DNA of 64,000 nucleotides from assembly GCF_037975245.1 (NCBI RefSeq), contig NC_092562.1:10887001-10951000 (forward strand). Direction: 5' to 3'. This document shows, piece after piece, positions 37,842 through 49,090 of this stretch. Both the position numbers and the translations under genes were made by a program. The notes under the pieces are model-generated. The model searched no databases, was not told the origin of the DNA, and was given only the letters and a program-made list of their open reading frames with translations. Position 1 is the stretch's first letter. Each line of letters begins with the position of its first letter. The DNA is from Apostichopus japonicus (taxonomy: Eukaryota > Echinodermata > Holothuroidea > Aspidochirotida > Stichopodidae).

Positions 37842-38929
37842 CAAGTTGAATGCATAGGTTCCTTGCTTTGCAAAAAGCAAGGAACCAAAAAGTATTTATT
37901 AAATAATTTCTTTTTAATCACTACCTGTAACTAAATTTATAATCTAGTTTGATGTAAGTGTCAACCTGTCTCAAAATCTTGCATGATTCTTCAAACCCAA
38001 TCATGATATCCTACAGTACTGAATAAAAAAACTGACAAATATACATACCTACTGAAAAATGTCACACATTTATTATCCAACTGATCCAGATTGTGAAATC
38101 TTCTTTGCCAAAAAAAAGTATTTATCCAGTTTTGTAGACTTTATAAATGGTGCAGTATAAAATACTTATTGTCTTCCAAAGTTATACTTTTGCATTTATC
38201 AAATTTTTAACATAATCACAAACTGATCTAAGATCTCGGTGAAATACTGTAGTCCTTCTCACTCTCAGATCTTAAACCTATATGAACAGTAATACCCTGA
38301 ACTTGCCAATAGCTTTACTGGTACTTGTGAAGACCACAAATACTGATCACGAACAATCACAGTGAGGTCTCACTGACGTCAGTCAAGTGTGCAACGTAGT
38401 ATGACTGGCCTGCCAGCCACCCTAACAAAAGATTTTTTACACTCTGCTGTTGATACTCCTACTTGAATCGCCACAATCTTCCTCCAAACAGATGACAATA
38501 GCATGAGGTGAAGGTTTACTCGTCCTCACCACTAAAATATAACACCTACTACTACTCCTGTCAATATTTGAACAAACTCATTTGTCCTTGCTAAATCCAT
38601 TCACGCTATTATTTGCAGAAATGCTTGTGTCTGTGTGTGTAATTCAAAGCCAAGTGAACAGTTACTATCTGCCTATTTTGTCTCCCATCCTGCAAACCAA
38701 CCAAATGGACGCTACTGCTACTGTTGCTACAAAATTGCCTGTGCGCTGCAACTTGAACTACTGACTTTCTCTCCTTCTGCAGTGTGAGTCACCCCAATGA
38801 CAAGATCAACTCTGACCCTGCAGTTTAACCAAGATATTTGAAAAATTCTGTTGTTTTTAGCTGCTTCTCAGGACAGACCATCAGGGGAATACTTTAAAGG
38901 GATGAGCACAACAAAATAAAATAAAATTG

Positions 38930-39254
38930 TGAGAGCGTGGTGGCCAATTGGCCAGGCATCGGACTTGTGATACAAGGATTACTGGTTCGATTCCTGCCTA
39001 GTTCATTAAGTTGTGTCCTTGGGCAAGATGCTTTATCTCAATTGCCTCTCTCCACCCAGGGGTTAAATGGGTACCTGTGAGGTAACTTGTCATTGGGTGC
39101 AGTATATATAACTGCTGCCGACTGGAGGGATTGTCTCTGGAACAGGCTATCATTGACCAGGGGTAATATAATGTCTGTAAAGCGCTTTGAGACCTATCGC
39201 TGGTATAAAGCGCTATATAAAAAGCAAATATTATATTATTATTATTATTATTAA
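38930..39254 (+). mobile_element. tRNA-derived SINE, near full length
   Basis: The plus strand has an A-box-like TGGCCAATTGG (38941-38951) and a perfect B box GGTTCGATTCC (38984-38994). The box starts are 43 nt apart, close to true tRNA spacing. The body contains TTGTGTCCTTGGGCAAGATG and CTCCACCCAGGGGTTAAATG, a tail domain AAAGCGCTTTGAGACC and GGTATAAAGCGCTATATAAA, and finally an ATT repeat. This is the head-body-tail plan of a pol III SINE. A relative of its tail lies in reverse at 54703-54810. The insertion-site duplication is not clear to me. Confidence 0.88.
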
Positions 39255-39525
39255 ATAATCCGCTACAGGAATGAGACTTGATGTCTAAAGCACATTTCTT
39301 CTCATATAGGGGTTCTACGTTAGAAGCAAGGGACAGGGGAAGGGCTGTTATCATATTCAGTATTCAATGTAAAAATAGACATGTCATTTACAGTTTCTGT
39401 AAAAAGAACAGTAAATTCAAGCATCATTTCCATTGAACCATATCCTTTTGTTTCCTTCTCTGCTGCGATCCCCATTACAATTCAGACTCTTGTTGTCAAA
39501 CTTTCCTCTTTGATATATATGCTTT

Positions 39526-39872
39526 CAGGGTTATAGCTAGGAGATTGTGAGTGCTGGTTAAATAAATTTGCGAAGCGTAGCGAGCGTAGCGAGCGAAGCT
39601 CTCGCATCTCACGGCCGGGGGTCCAGGGGCCCGCTTAAGGGTGATTTTTGCTGCTTTTCAGATTTACAATTGGTAAATAACAGAAAAAGGTGACGTTATT
39701 ATCATGTTGTACGGCAAGTGAAAGATAAATTTGTTACTTTTGTTGTATTTCACAAGCATTTTACTATTTTTTGGTGCCGGCCAGTGGACTGTTTATTCAC
39801 TTCCAATGCCGGCCGGCAGGCGTGAGTGGCGGTTACCACCGGCCGCCGCCGGCCGGCGTGGCTATAACCCTG
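39526..39872. mobile_element. hAT-like MITE, 347 bp, with perfect 8-bp target duplication
   Basis: Ends are CAGGGTTATAGCTA (39526 on) and TGGCTATAACCCTG (to 39872), an inverted repeat with one mismatch. The flanks carry the exact 8-bp duplication TATGCTTT (39518-39525 and 39873-39880), as made by hAT transposases. The interior is much more GC-rich than the surroundings. It contains the tandem GCGTAGCGAGCGTAGCGAGC, a GGCCGGGGGTCCAGGGGCCC block, and several GCCGGCC blocks near the right end. There is no coding capacity. Confidence 0.88.
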
Positions 39873-41736
39873 TATGCTTTTAAGCACAGGGTGCATGTTT
39901 GGTCTAACAGTAGGATGGCTTGAAGCAACAGTTTTAATCTTGAATATGTGATAGTCCAAGCAGTCCACAAACTAAGGAACTGATCCATCACCCACCAGCA
40001 CCTCTCCCTCCCCCCTGCCCACCCCCCTATTAGAATCAATGCACTTCTTTGTTGTAAGCTGGCTATGGACTATTGACTTAAATTTGACGATCAATCTCTG
40101 TTAGCAGGCAAGCTCTGGAGACAAGTAATTCAACATCTGGAAAAATCTCCCACCCCACTGAAACTATTTTGTATCATTCGACATTTGGGTTGTGTCCGGA
40201 TAGTTCAACGCATCTAGGCAATATCAAACTTCATTTTGAGGATAAAGTTGTCCTGTAATTATACAAATCTCGCAATACTCCTACTCACAACAGCTTGGAC
40301 CGTGACAAATTTATCAGGATACAATGTAACCTTTAATTTCCACGCTGATTGGACCATACCATTGTGAAGGCTGCTTACACGATGTCGTACTGAAGTCTGA
40401 TAAATGACAATAATAATATTTGAATCAATATCACACACAACTCCAAATTGGTTCAAAATTGATGAAAGCTGCAGCCAATATTGGAATATATTTTGAAATG
40501 AAAAAATTTTGCAATTTAATGGGGCAAAGAGAAAAACAAATTGTTATAAGAGAGAGCTGCACATCTACTGTGTTTATGTTGGTGCGTGTTATCTCCATAG
40601 ATACGACAATTTAAAGGAAATGTGAAAATTACAGATGATTGTACGCATCAACTGAGAAGGTGGTATGTATACCATTAAGTGTGTGACCTTTCATTGAATT
40701 TAATCAGAGCCTTTAAATCAAAATAATTTACTTGTTTTGGTTGATTACATGTACCGTCTACCTGCTGAAGATGTTTATTATTTCCCCATATTCTTCTTCT
40801 TTGTTTTAAAACTTGTAAATAATGCTTTAGATGTGTTGCAAACTGTATATGTTTGAATTCGTGAATATGTGTTTCACAAAGCTCAATCAAAGCTCAATTT
40901 ATTGTAAAATGCACATATGTTATATACTGTAGCCTCCAAATTGGGAATTTGGGTAAACCTTGGGTGTAAGATTGGTGTGCATATGCTTTTAGGTGACAGG
41001 TCAAGACAGGAATTCCAATCCCAACTGGATGAAAATTTAAGTTAGTACTGTACACAAAGCACACCCCTTAATAACACACTTCTCAAGTATACATCATCAC
41101 CATGACAACACATTACCATCACCCAAACTGAATGTTTTTAACTTCCATCTGTTTCATAACTTTAACTCTTCAGTATTAACAACATTGACAACTTAAAACA
41201 ATGTATCTAGAGCCTTTTGACAGTTTTGATTACCAGGCTGTTTTTTTTCATATACTCCAAGGAATCATCATTCCTTCAATTCTTTCAACGTCTCCAATTG
41301 AGTCGATGTCATAGCACCATCTTGAATAGCTCAGGTAGGGGCCCCTTTAAACCAATGATCACCCAAGATTATGATTTATTGAGGCCGTCCTAGTAGGAAG
41401 GATTTTGTCTAAATATCCATGAAGGTATGTATATTTATTACTCATAAAAACATATATATATGTATACCATGAAAATATCCCAGTGTGTGGATGATATAGA
41501 CAGCTGTTGTTTACCAGTAACACTCCCATGAGTAATACCAAGGTACTGTTCAGTTGGCAGCCACCATTTTGTGGTATCATTTGGTATGGATAAACATTGT
41601 ACAGTCTGTCAGGCAGTATGATGTGCATATTAGTACTGTAAAATGTTAACACAACTAAATTATATGTGTGCAGACCCCCAAGGGTAAAGTGGGACTTGTA
41701 AAACAAATACAAAAGTGTCGTATCCATCAGAGAAGA

Positions 41737-41790
41737 TGGGGATGGGGGAGGGGAGGGGAGGGGGAAGGGGAGGGGGAGGGGGGAGGGAGG
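41737..41790. repeat. G-run tract (GGGGA)n
   Basis: The plus strand is G with single A interruptions for about 54 nt, with many runs of four to six G. It has the primary-sequence form of a quadruplex-prone tract. The complement CCCCT reads as a simple Pro/Ser frame on the minus strand, which I take as spurious. Confidence 0.85.
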
Positions 41791-42162
41791 TGAAGCATAT
41801 AACCTACAGAGTACTTCCACAATTTGTTATGTTCAAATTTTCAAACAGCAAAATTAATGATTTAGTGGGGTAAGTTGATAACCTGCATGAAGAACCTGAT
41901 TTCTATACAATTTTTGCAAATTAGGAATCAACCCATCACTTAACTTGCACCGGCAGAGCCCTTCACTTACTGTACTGTCCCACTCCTGACCAGGCCTGAA
42001 CATTACTACTGCACAAGTGATACTGAAAGGACAGGGTGACGACTGCCACGCTTTGATCACACCATCTGTGATAGCCAGGCACCACACTGCATTGTTATAG
42101 CAATATAACAAAGAGACACAATGTCAACTTTGTTTTCATACTACATGGTGGCTCCTACAATA

Positions 42163-42745
42163 CTGCACAGCACAGTACTGTACATTACTATACTGTACGG
42201 TACTTTACTGTACTGTACGTACAGCACAGTAAGGCAAAGTAAAGTACTGTACAGTACTGTACATGTAATATACTGTACAGTACTATACTGTACATACAGC
42301 ACAGTACAGCACAGTAAAGTACTGTACAGTACTGTACATAATATACAGTACAGTACTATACTGTACATTACTATACTGTACATACAGCACAGTACAGCAC
42401 AGTTAAGTACTGTTCAGTACTGTACATAATATACTGTACAGTACAGCACTATACTGTACAGTACTATACTGTACATACAGCACAGTAAATTACTGTACAG
42501 TACTGTACAGTAATATACTGTACAGTACTATACAGTGCTGTACAGTACTATACTGTACATACAGCACAGTACAGCACAGTTAAGTACTGTTGAGTACTGT
42601 ACATAATATACTGTACAGTGCAGTAATATACTGTAAATACAGCACAGTACAGCACAGTAAAGTACTGTTCAGTACTGTACATAATATACTGTACAGCACT
42701 ATACAGTGCTGTACAATACTGTACTTTTATGTACTGTACAGTATA
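42163..42745. repeat. GTACTGTAC-rich palindromic satellite
   Basis: About 580 bp made almost only of TACTGTACAG, GTACAGTACT, CATACAGCACAG and AATATACTGTACAG words. A higher-order spacing is visible from CATACAGC at about 42293, 42381, 42474 and 42559, roughly 85-93 bp apart. The base unit GTACTGTAC/GTACAGTAC is nearly self-complementary, so both strands read alike. The open frames on both strands (Tyr/Cys/Thr/Val repeats) follow from the repeat and are not proteins. Confidence 0.92.
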
Positions 42746-43992
42746 AACACAAATCAGAGCTTTTGAAATTACCTGTGATACGGGTGCAGCCAAGCTTATC
42801 TGACTGTTAAAATGGATGATACCATAAAAAATATAAAAAACACAACAATGGCACGCATGTGACCTGAAACTTTTCAAATTTTGTAAGACATGCATTATTT
42901 GAAATCTCTAATGAGTGGAGCTAATGTAGTACTTAGACTTAGCAACGGACCAACAAAAGTATGAATTTTATTTAAAAACACTTAATTGATAGTAAACTAG
43001 GCTTGGTCAAAAAGATTCAAAATATTCAAAGAATCTCAGCATTCAGAGGACCTATCACAATGAAAGTCTAAACAACCAAAGAGCTTGACTCTACTTACAT
43101 CTAGAGGCTTAAACTGCTATGGATTATTTTGGTAGACTACTGTAACCTTTATTCACTTGCAATGAAATCACTTAAAAGCTCTGGGGGACGACTTGACAGA
43201 TTTCTTTTAAGAAGTCTTACCTTATCCATAATATGTGGTTTTCCTGTCTTTGTGCCTGAAATAGTTTTGTCAATCAGTAGAAAGTAGGATGTCAAAGCTA
43301 ACTACTGTAGTGTAAAACACCCACATAACAACTACTGTACTGTAATGCACACCTGTATGTGTGCTGCTGTACACTACTGTAAGGACTGGGCTGCTACAGT
43401 ACACTAGAATAGCCAATTTTGACAAACTTAAGACTTAAAGTTGATGACAGATTCAGCATTCCATTTCCTTATTTATAAATAAATATTAATATTCTGATAT
43501 AATCATGCAAATTCCTCTGAAAACTTGTTAAAGTGTCTAATCCATGGTAACAATCTTGAACATTAAGCAATTCACAGTAACTTTGCACAATTATCTTACT
43601 TGTACGTAACTCCCTGGTTGGCAAACAAGAGTATGGGACCCGTTTTAGGATCGCCAAAATATCTCGGAGGAGTTGCCATAACATTCGTCAGAAGAAAAAA
43701 ATGCCGATTATTAGTGGAAATATTAATCTTCAACATGATTACTTGAAATATTTCAAAATATGACACATTTTTGCAAGATAAGCTATATTAAAAAAATTCT
43801 CAAAGGAGAATTGAACAGGGTTCCCTCCACAATCCCTCCCTTTACAAGAAAAGGATACTTTTCAGGCTGGAAAGGATGTCTAAGATACATAGAATCTGAC
43901 GGAAGAAAAAACTCTTGAAACCTCCAGTACCATAAGGAAAAACTCCAAGGAAATATTCTGATCGAAAAAAAAGGCATGTAGGCACTTAAAAT

Positions 43993-44128
43993 GGTAGAAT
44001 GAGAAGGAAGGACAATGAGCCGATTATAGAGGGCCCACAGTGTTAAAAGATTACCAGGACATACTTAGGCCCGGAAGAACGGGTGCTAAGGTTGTGAGGA
44101 GACAGGTAAGCGAGGTGCGAGGTAAATA
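43993..44128 (+). repeat. Dispersed repeat copy (matches 26038-26181)
   Basis: Begins GGTAGAATGAGAAGGAAGG, contains CACAGTGTTAAAAGATTACC and GGTGCTAAGGTTGTGAGGAG, and ends ACAGGTAAGCGAGGTGCGAG. It is the closest relative of the copy 18 kb to the left. Confidence 0.75.
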
Positions 44129-47002
44129 TTGGGTCCACCAAGGGAAACAAGTTTCAACTACCAGGGCCCTACTGTTTACTGACACTTGATAAAGAGGAAA
44201 TTGAGAGAATTATCCATAAACTTCGGATTCACTAAAAATAACGAAAGATTTAACCGGTACCTCAAAGTATACCTTGTTTTCTTCAGATTTTATTTGTTGC
44301 TAAATCCACAAAGTTCTATTAATATCAAGTTACAACAACTCAATAAATTTGATACATTTCAAATGGACAAATTAATTTCTCAACTTTATATATTTGTTCA
44401 AACCTGAGGCTTGCAAGCCAGATAAAGTTGATAAATTGCACCACCCAATAGATAATTACTGTAGGTGTACCTACAAGTATAAAGTGTGCTCGCCCTTTAC
44501 AAACAATTGGGAAACATACACCTAACAAGCTGGTGGCTTTTCTATTGCTGAATTGGTTATAAACATATATGGATAAGCAATAAATAATAGGCTGATTACA
44601 ACTTTTCAAAAAACAAAACAAAAATGCTTACATAGCTACTGTACAGTCGTTAAACCTGCCATTCTGGTGATAACCAGGGAACGGTTTCTGAACAATGTTT
44701 CAGCAGTAATGATAAGATCTACCAGCAGAAACTGTCTGTGGTGAATACAGGTAGAAATACAAAATAGCAGTCCAAGGCCAGCTAAACAATATCACAGCTC
44801 AAGTCACTGGAGTGTTCAGTACTACTGAGCAGGCAGTTTACAAATATACAGTGAAATGTACTAGGGGATATAAACACAAAAGCTCTGTATCCCTTGATGC
44901 GCTTTATCTCTAGAAACCTTTTGGCATTGAGCGTCAGAACATTTTATGTCTAGGATAGTTGGCAGCACACCAACTTAAGGTCACGGGTCATTAACTAGCG
45001 TACCTCTTCTGGGTGGCATAGTTCTACGATACAATTACTGTACCAATCAAACCCTTAGCATAAGTATGTTTTATGAGAACTGTATTTTTCAAATGTCATA
45101 AATTACAAATTATGCAAAATGCTCAATTTCACTTATTTTTAAAGCAATTTTTCTAACCGATGGCCCCTTGTTACAGTAGTAGTTTTTCAGTTTGCCAAAT
45201 TCCAAGCAGACGATGACTGTTTTAGTAATTAATTGATAAATAATATTCTCCATTAAACAAATATAGATATATTAAAGGTGCTTTTTTTTGGGGCACCAAA
45301 TCCAAAATTAGTATTTAAAAGACTCTTGGGAAACTTAGAAAGTGCATGCCTTGATCATTGAATTCTTTCTGGAGCATGCTCGAACCAAATAACTATGGAA
45401 GATACAGTACTGTTCACTGTACTAGTGCTGCTACATGTATGCATACTGCATACGGTAAAGAACTATAGCTTGCATGCTCATTTACTGTACATGCAGGCAC
45501 TCTAAGGGTTTCAGTATCAACATAGGATAGTACGGGTAACTTAAAACTTCTGATGGTCTGACCATATCACTTAGAATTTTCTTTTTTAAATCCTCCACAA
45601 CAGGCAATTTTGTCATTTTTGTGTCACACATATATCTTAAATAAATTGCAAGCCTGTAAATTCTTGCCTAATCTCATTATTTCTGATGGGATTATGGTGT
45701 GTGTATATATCGGATTGTTATCATTTCTACACTAAATGCCGATTTCATTAGCAAAGAAACCACAATGTTCACAGATCAATCAACTAAGAGGTTTCTAGGA
45801 AGACCCTCAAACACACAAGTTCTGCACCACAAGAGTGTAGAAGAGTATAATGTCAATATAGCCCCCAAGTCTACCTATAATAACTAGTATTCTTGTATAA
45901 AGCTGGAATTTAGTACCTTGTCCCTTCCCCACCCCTCCTCCCCCCCATTGAGCACATCCCATACAAAATGAAATCTTCCTTAAAAACAAGAAATTGTGAT
46001 TTATCCATGGAAGCAACAGCCCATTCAGACCGAGGAGGTCCAAAGATAAAACTAGCTAAAAACTATTACCAAGTTTTGATGTTTACAGACCTGTACAAGA
46101 AGAGTGCATTCATTAAATGACAAAACAAGGGTAAGAGAGGAGCGAGGTTAACAATTGAAGTCCTCCTTTACAGCAAATGCTACGTACATTGTGAGAGAGA
46201 AGCCCAACGATGTCTCTCAACTAGAGCAGGAACAATCAATCTTGGAATACTTTGAGAACAGTTGCATGCTATAAAGTATCTTAACTGGCAATTCTTTGTT
46301 ATGAAAGAACAATTACTGTATAGACGGAGAGAAACCACTTTAAATCCCCAATTACAAGGTAAAGATAGGGTTCTGTATGGCATAATGGGACCCAAGGCAT
46401 GCAGTGCTGATTATTATAAGTACTGTCAACTTTGTGTGTCTGTGCATTTCCACTCCCCCCCCCATCCCCACCCCTTCTGTTTTTATTAAATAGCTTCAAG
46501 TTATTTCCATTTTTGAAAGAATGCACATTTTACATACAATTGATTTCCTATTTTATCTTCTTTTTTTCTTGGAAGGGGCGGGGGGGGGTGAGGGAGGGGA
46601 TTATCGAAGCAGTCTCAGACTTGACATGGAAACCCACTCCATGGCTATCGAAACTTGACGGCAGCCATTACTTGGTTGTGAAAAGCACAATTTTACCTTC
46701 AAAGGCTCTCGGCATAAACTTTAACAGTCTAAGTCATTTCCACCGAAAGCAGCGTCGAGAAAGGATGCTTTCTGCACGTCAAACTTTTAATCTCTTGACA
46801 ACAATTCGGTAACTGTGGACAGTTTCAGTTTTAATTTAATAATCCTTGATAAGGAAGAAGGAGGATATTTCCTGATTCCTTGGGAGGAAATCTGACAGCA
46901 ATTATCACCTAGATAAAGGCCAAAACGATCACTCGATACTCCTACCACGTAGAATAAATATGAATCCTACCTTGATGTAAACCTCTGCTTATCCTTCCTT
47001 AC

Positions 47003-47109
47003 CACCAGCAAGATCTACCGATCCGGGATGTAGAGGCAAGAAGACTCCTGCCGAGGAACGGTAATCCCTGTCTGTGCGGCTCTCCGTGAGCTCTGTTAAC
47101 CACAGCTTC
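47003..47109 (-). other. Weak candidate untranslated or internal exon
   Basis: A GC-rich island of 107 nt on the minus strand with acceptor-like CTGTGGCGTACAG and donor GCTGGTG|GTAAGG. One frame is open through it, but the peptide matches nothing I know. It could be one of the non-coding 5' exons required by the acceptor at 23544-23548. It could also be chance, because the upstream pyrimidine tract is poor. Confidence 0.25.
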
Positions 47110-48224
47110 CTGTACGCCACAGGCAGGGGCACTTACATGAAAACTGAATAACAGTACGGAAACCTGAAAGGACAAGATATGTAGGTCGAACTAGAATTAG
47201 ACCAAAACAAAAATGAAAGACAAATTTGAATACATCTGGTTGCATTTGTAATGCAATATCTCTGACCAATGCAAAACGATACTGTTAAAACAAAAAGTCA
47301 AAAGTGCAAAATGTATTTCATTGGTTTAAAAGTTTGTTTATATTTAATAATGTGACCCTCCCCCCCATACCCCATCTTGGAATCTTGCCAGAATGTCTAA
47401 ATATTTTCACTTTTGCATGAAACTGTGACACAGTCACTAATTAAGACAGGTCTAATTGCCCATCTTAAGTGACAACTAATTGCACATTCTCAACAAAGAC
47501 ATTGCTAGAAAAATAGTTTACCAAGTATGATATAATGAGAATATGTGGCAGTGAACACATGCACACTAATACTGTAGTATGTTAAAATGGTACACTGGCT
47601 ACAACCACCATATAGTACAGGGCCAAACTTTGAAGGTTTGTTTTTTTTTGTTTTTTTGGCTTGTCCCTCAGAAATCCCAGTCATTGTTGTGGTCCAAACA
47701 GCAAATATGATTGTCTGAAAAGTCCATATTACCAAGACCCAAGCAAGGCCAATACGTTCTGTAAAGTACACTGCAGTCCCAAGATATACACATGTGTGAA
47801 TAGCTTTCCAAGAACGTGAACCAGGCGTGAAAATGGGGTTTGGAAGATCCGATGCATAACAGGCATTAAAGGCTTTAGGATGGTAGATTTGGAAGGAGGT
47901 CAGTGTACAGTAGATCGGCTAGTACCTTGCCATAAAGTCTCAAAAGACAACATCCAACAATTAAGTCAATATTTCACCGATTTAGGAATGCGCAATTAGA
48001 TACAGCTAGTATAAATCAAGGTTTTCTTTGTCCGTTGTATAATGTTCTCACAAAAACTAACTTGATTGTACTCCAGCAGGACAATATAACCCAGAAAGAC
48101 GAGAATCAAATAAATACATATCTGGGGGGGGGGGGTGAAGAGACCATTTTCTCGATTAGGAAGCCCTCCTGTGGATCCTTTGGGCTATAAATGCTATCGG
48201 AGTTCCTGTCAAATTTATAATCAG

Positions 48225-48246
48225 ACAAACAAACAAACAAACAAAC
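48225..48246. repeat. (AAAC)n microsatellite
   Basis: About five perfect AAAC/ACAA units in a row. Confidence 0.95.
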
Positions 48247-48935
48247 TCTTCTGAGATACATGTATCGCACATTTAAGTTAACAACAAATTAACTGTTTTT
48301 CGTTGCACAACAAGGTTGAATTAGGTAATTGGGCCTTGAAGAGAATTGTTGGATCCGTAGCGACATCCGCCACGACCAGGTGTAGAAGGATGTCACCAAT
48401 TAGAGCTCTACATAACACTCCATTCGACATTCTTATCGTGGAAGGTGTATATATACTGGTGACAGACTGAACTAATTTGTTTTGTTCAGTACACAATTGT
48501 ACGCATACTGTACGGTACATCTTGAGCACTTTAAGTAAATTAGATGATTACCTGCAAATAAGCCCCAATTTAACCCCCAAAGATGGAATTTGAAATATTC
48601 CATTTCAGGAATTATTCACTATTTTGTAAGAAACACATTTGTGACTTGTTCTGTGTTGTCTGCTAACATACTGGCTTGAATTTTTTTTTTCAATTTTGAT
48701 AGGTTTTTGGCCAAGGTAAGGTACCAAGGTTAATGAATCCCAATTAATGGTCGGGCACTTCATGTCAAAATTAATTCTTCAGAGAAAATTTGATGATGTG
48801 TAGAGAAGATTTCTCTAGAGTACTGATAGGCTATATATATGAAAGCACATATTTTCAAATTAGGTATCTCTTGAGAACTGTCCACCATCCTGTTCCTCTG
48901 TCGCTATTGACTGGAACTCTGGGATGATAATTCTG

Positions 48936-49090
48936 CGTCTGTAGTTACTACAGAACCAGTAGTTACTACCAGTAGTTACTAAAGAACCATAGTTACCATA
49001 GAACCATACTACCAGTAATGTAGTTTCTACAGAACCATAACAGTGGTTCTGTAGTTACTACAGAACCATAACAGTACTTACTAACTGTAG
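48936..49090. repeat. Local repeat of GTAGTTACTACAGAACCA
   Basis: GTAGTTACTACAGAACCA and shortened forms recur about five times within 150 bp. TGGTTCTGTAGTTACTACAG also forms self-complementary stretches with it. Confidence 0.75.

Larger units (their letters stand above)
35220..37886. repeat. Composite repeat block rich in AGGTCA motifs, bounded by GGTTCCTTGCTT
   Basis: A family of related segments repeats with irregular spacing (about 300 to 660 bp). The marker TACTAGTTTTTTA.CATTA followed by TGACCTTTGGTGACCT occurs near 35731, 36130, 36540, 36836 and 37495. Other shared words are GATCACATGACCGTTAAG, CACACCTTGG..CTGGGAG, GACATTT.TGATC and GAAGCAACTCCCAACCCTAA. GGTTCCTTGCTT stands at the left border (35220-35231), and a hairpin of the same word and its complement ends the block (37857-37868 and 37875-37886). 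No open reading frame is supported. It looks like one non-autonomous element with an expanded internal array, or a satellite-like locus. Confidence 0.75.

Noticed and set aside
41359-41820. A 153-codon minus-strand open frame beginning with a Pro/Ser run
   Set aside because: The start is the G-tract complement and the rest is AT-rich with no domain, no splice-site support and no conservation evidence.
42121-42895. Long open frames on both strands around 42.1-42.9 kb
   Set aside because: They consist of the GTACTGTAC satellite translated, giving Tyr/Thr/Val/Cys/Leu repeats on both strands.
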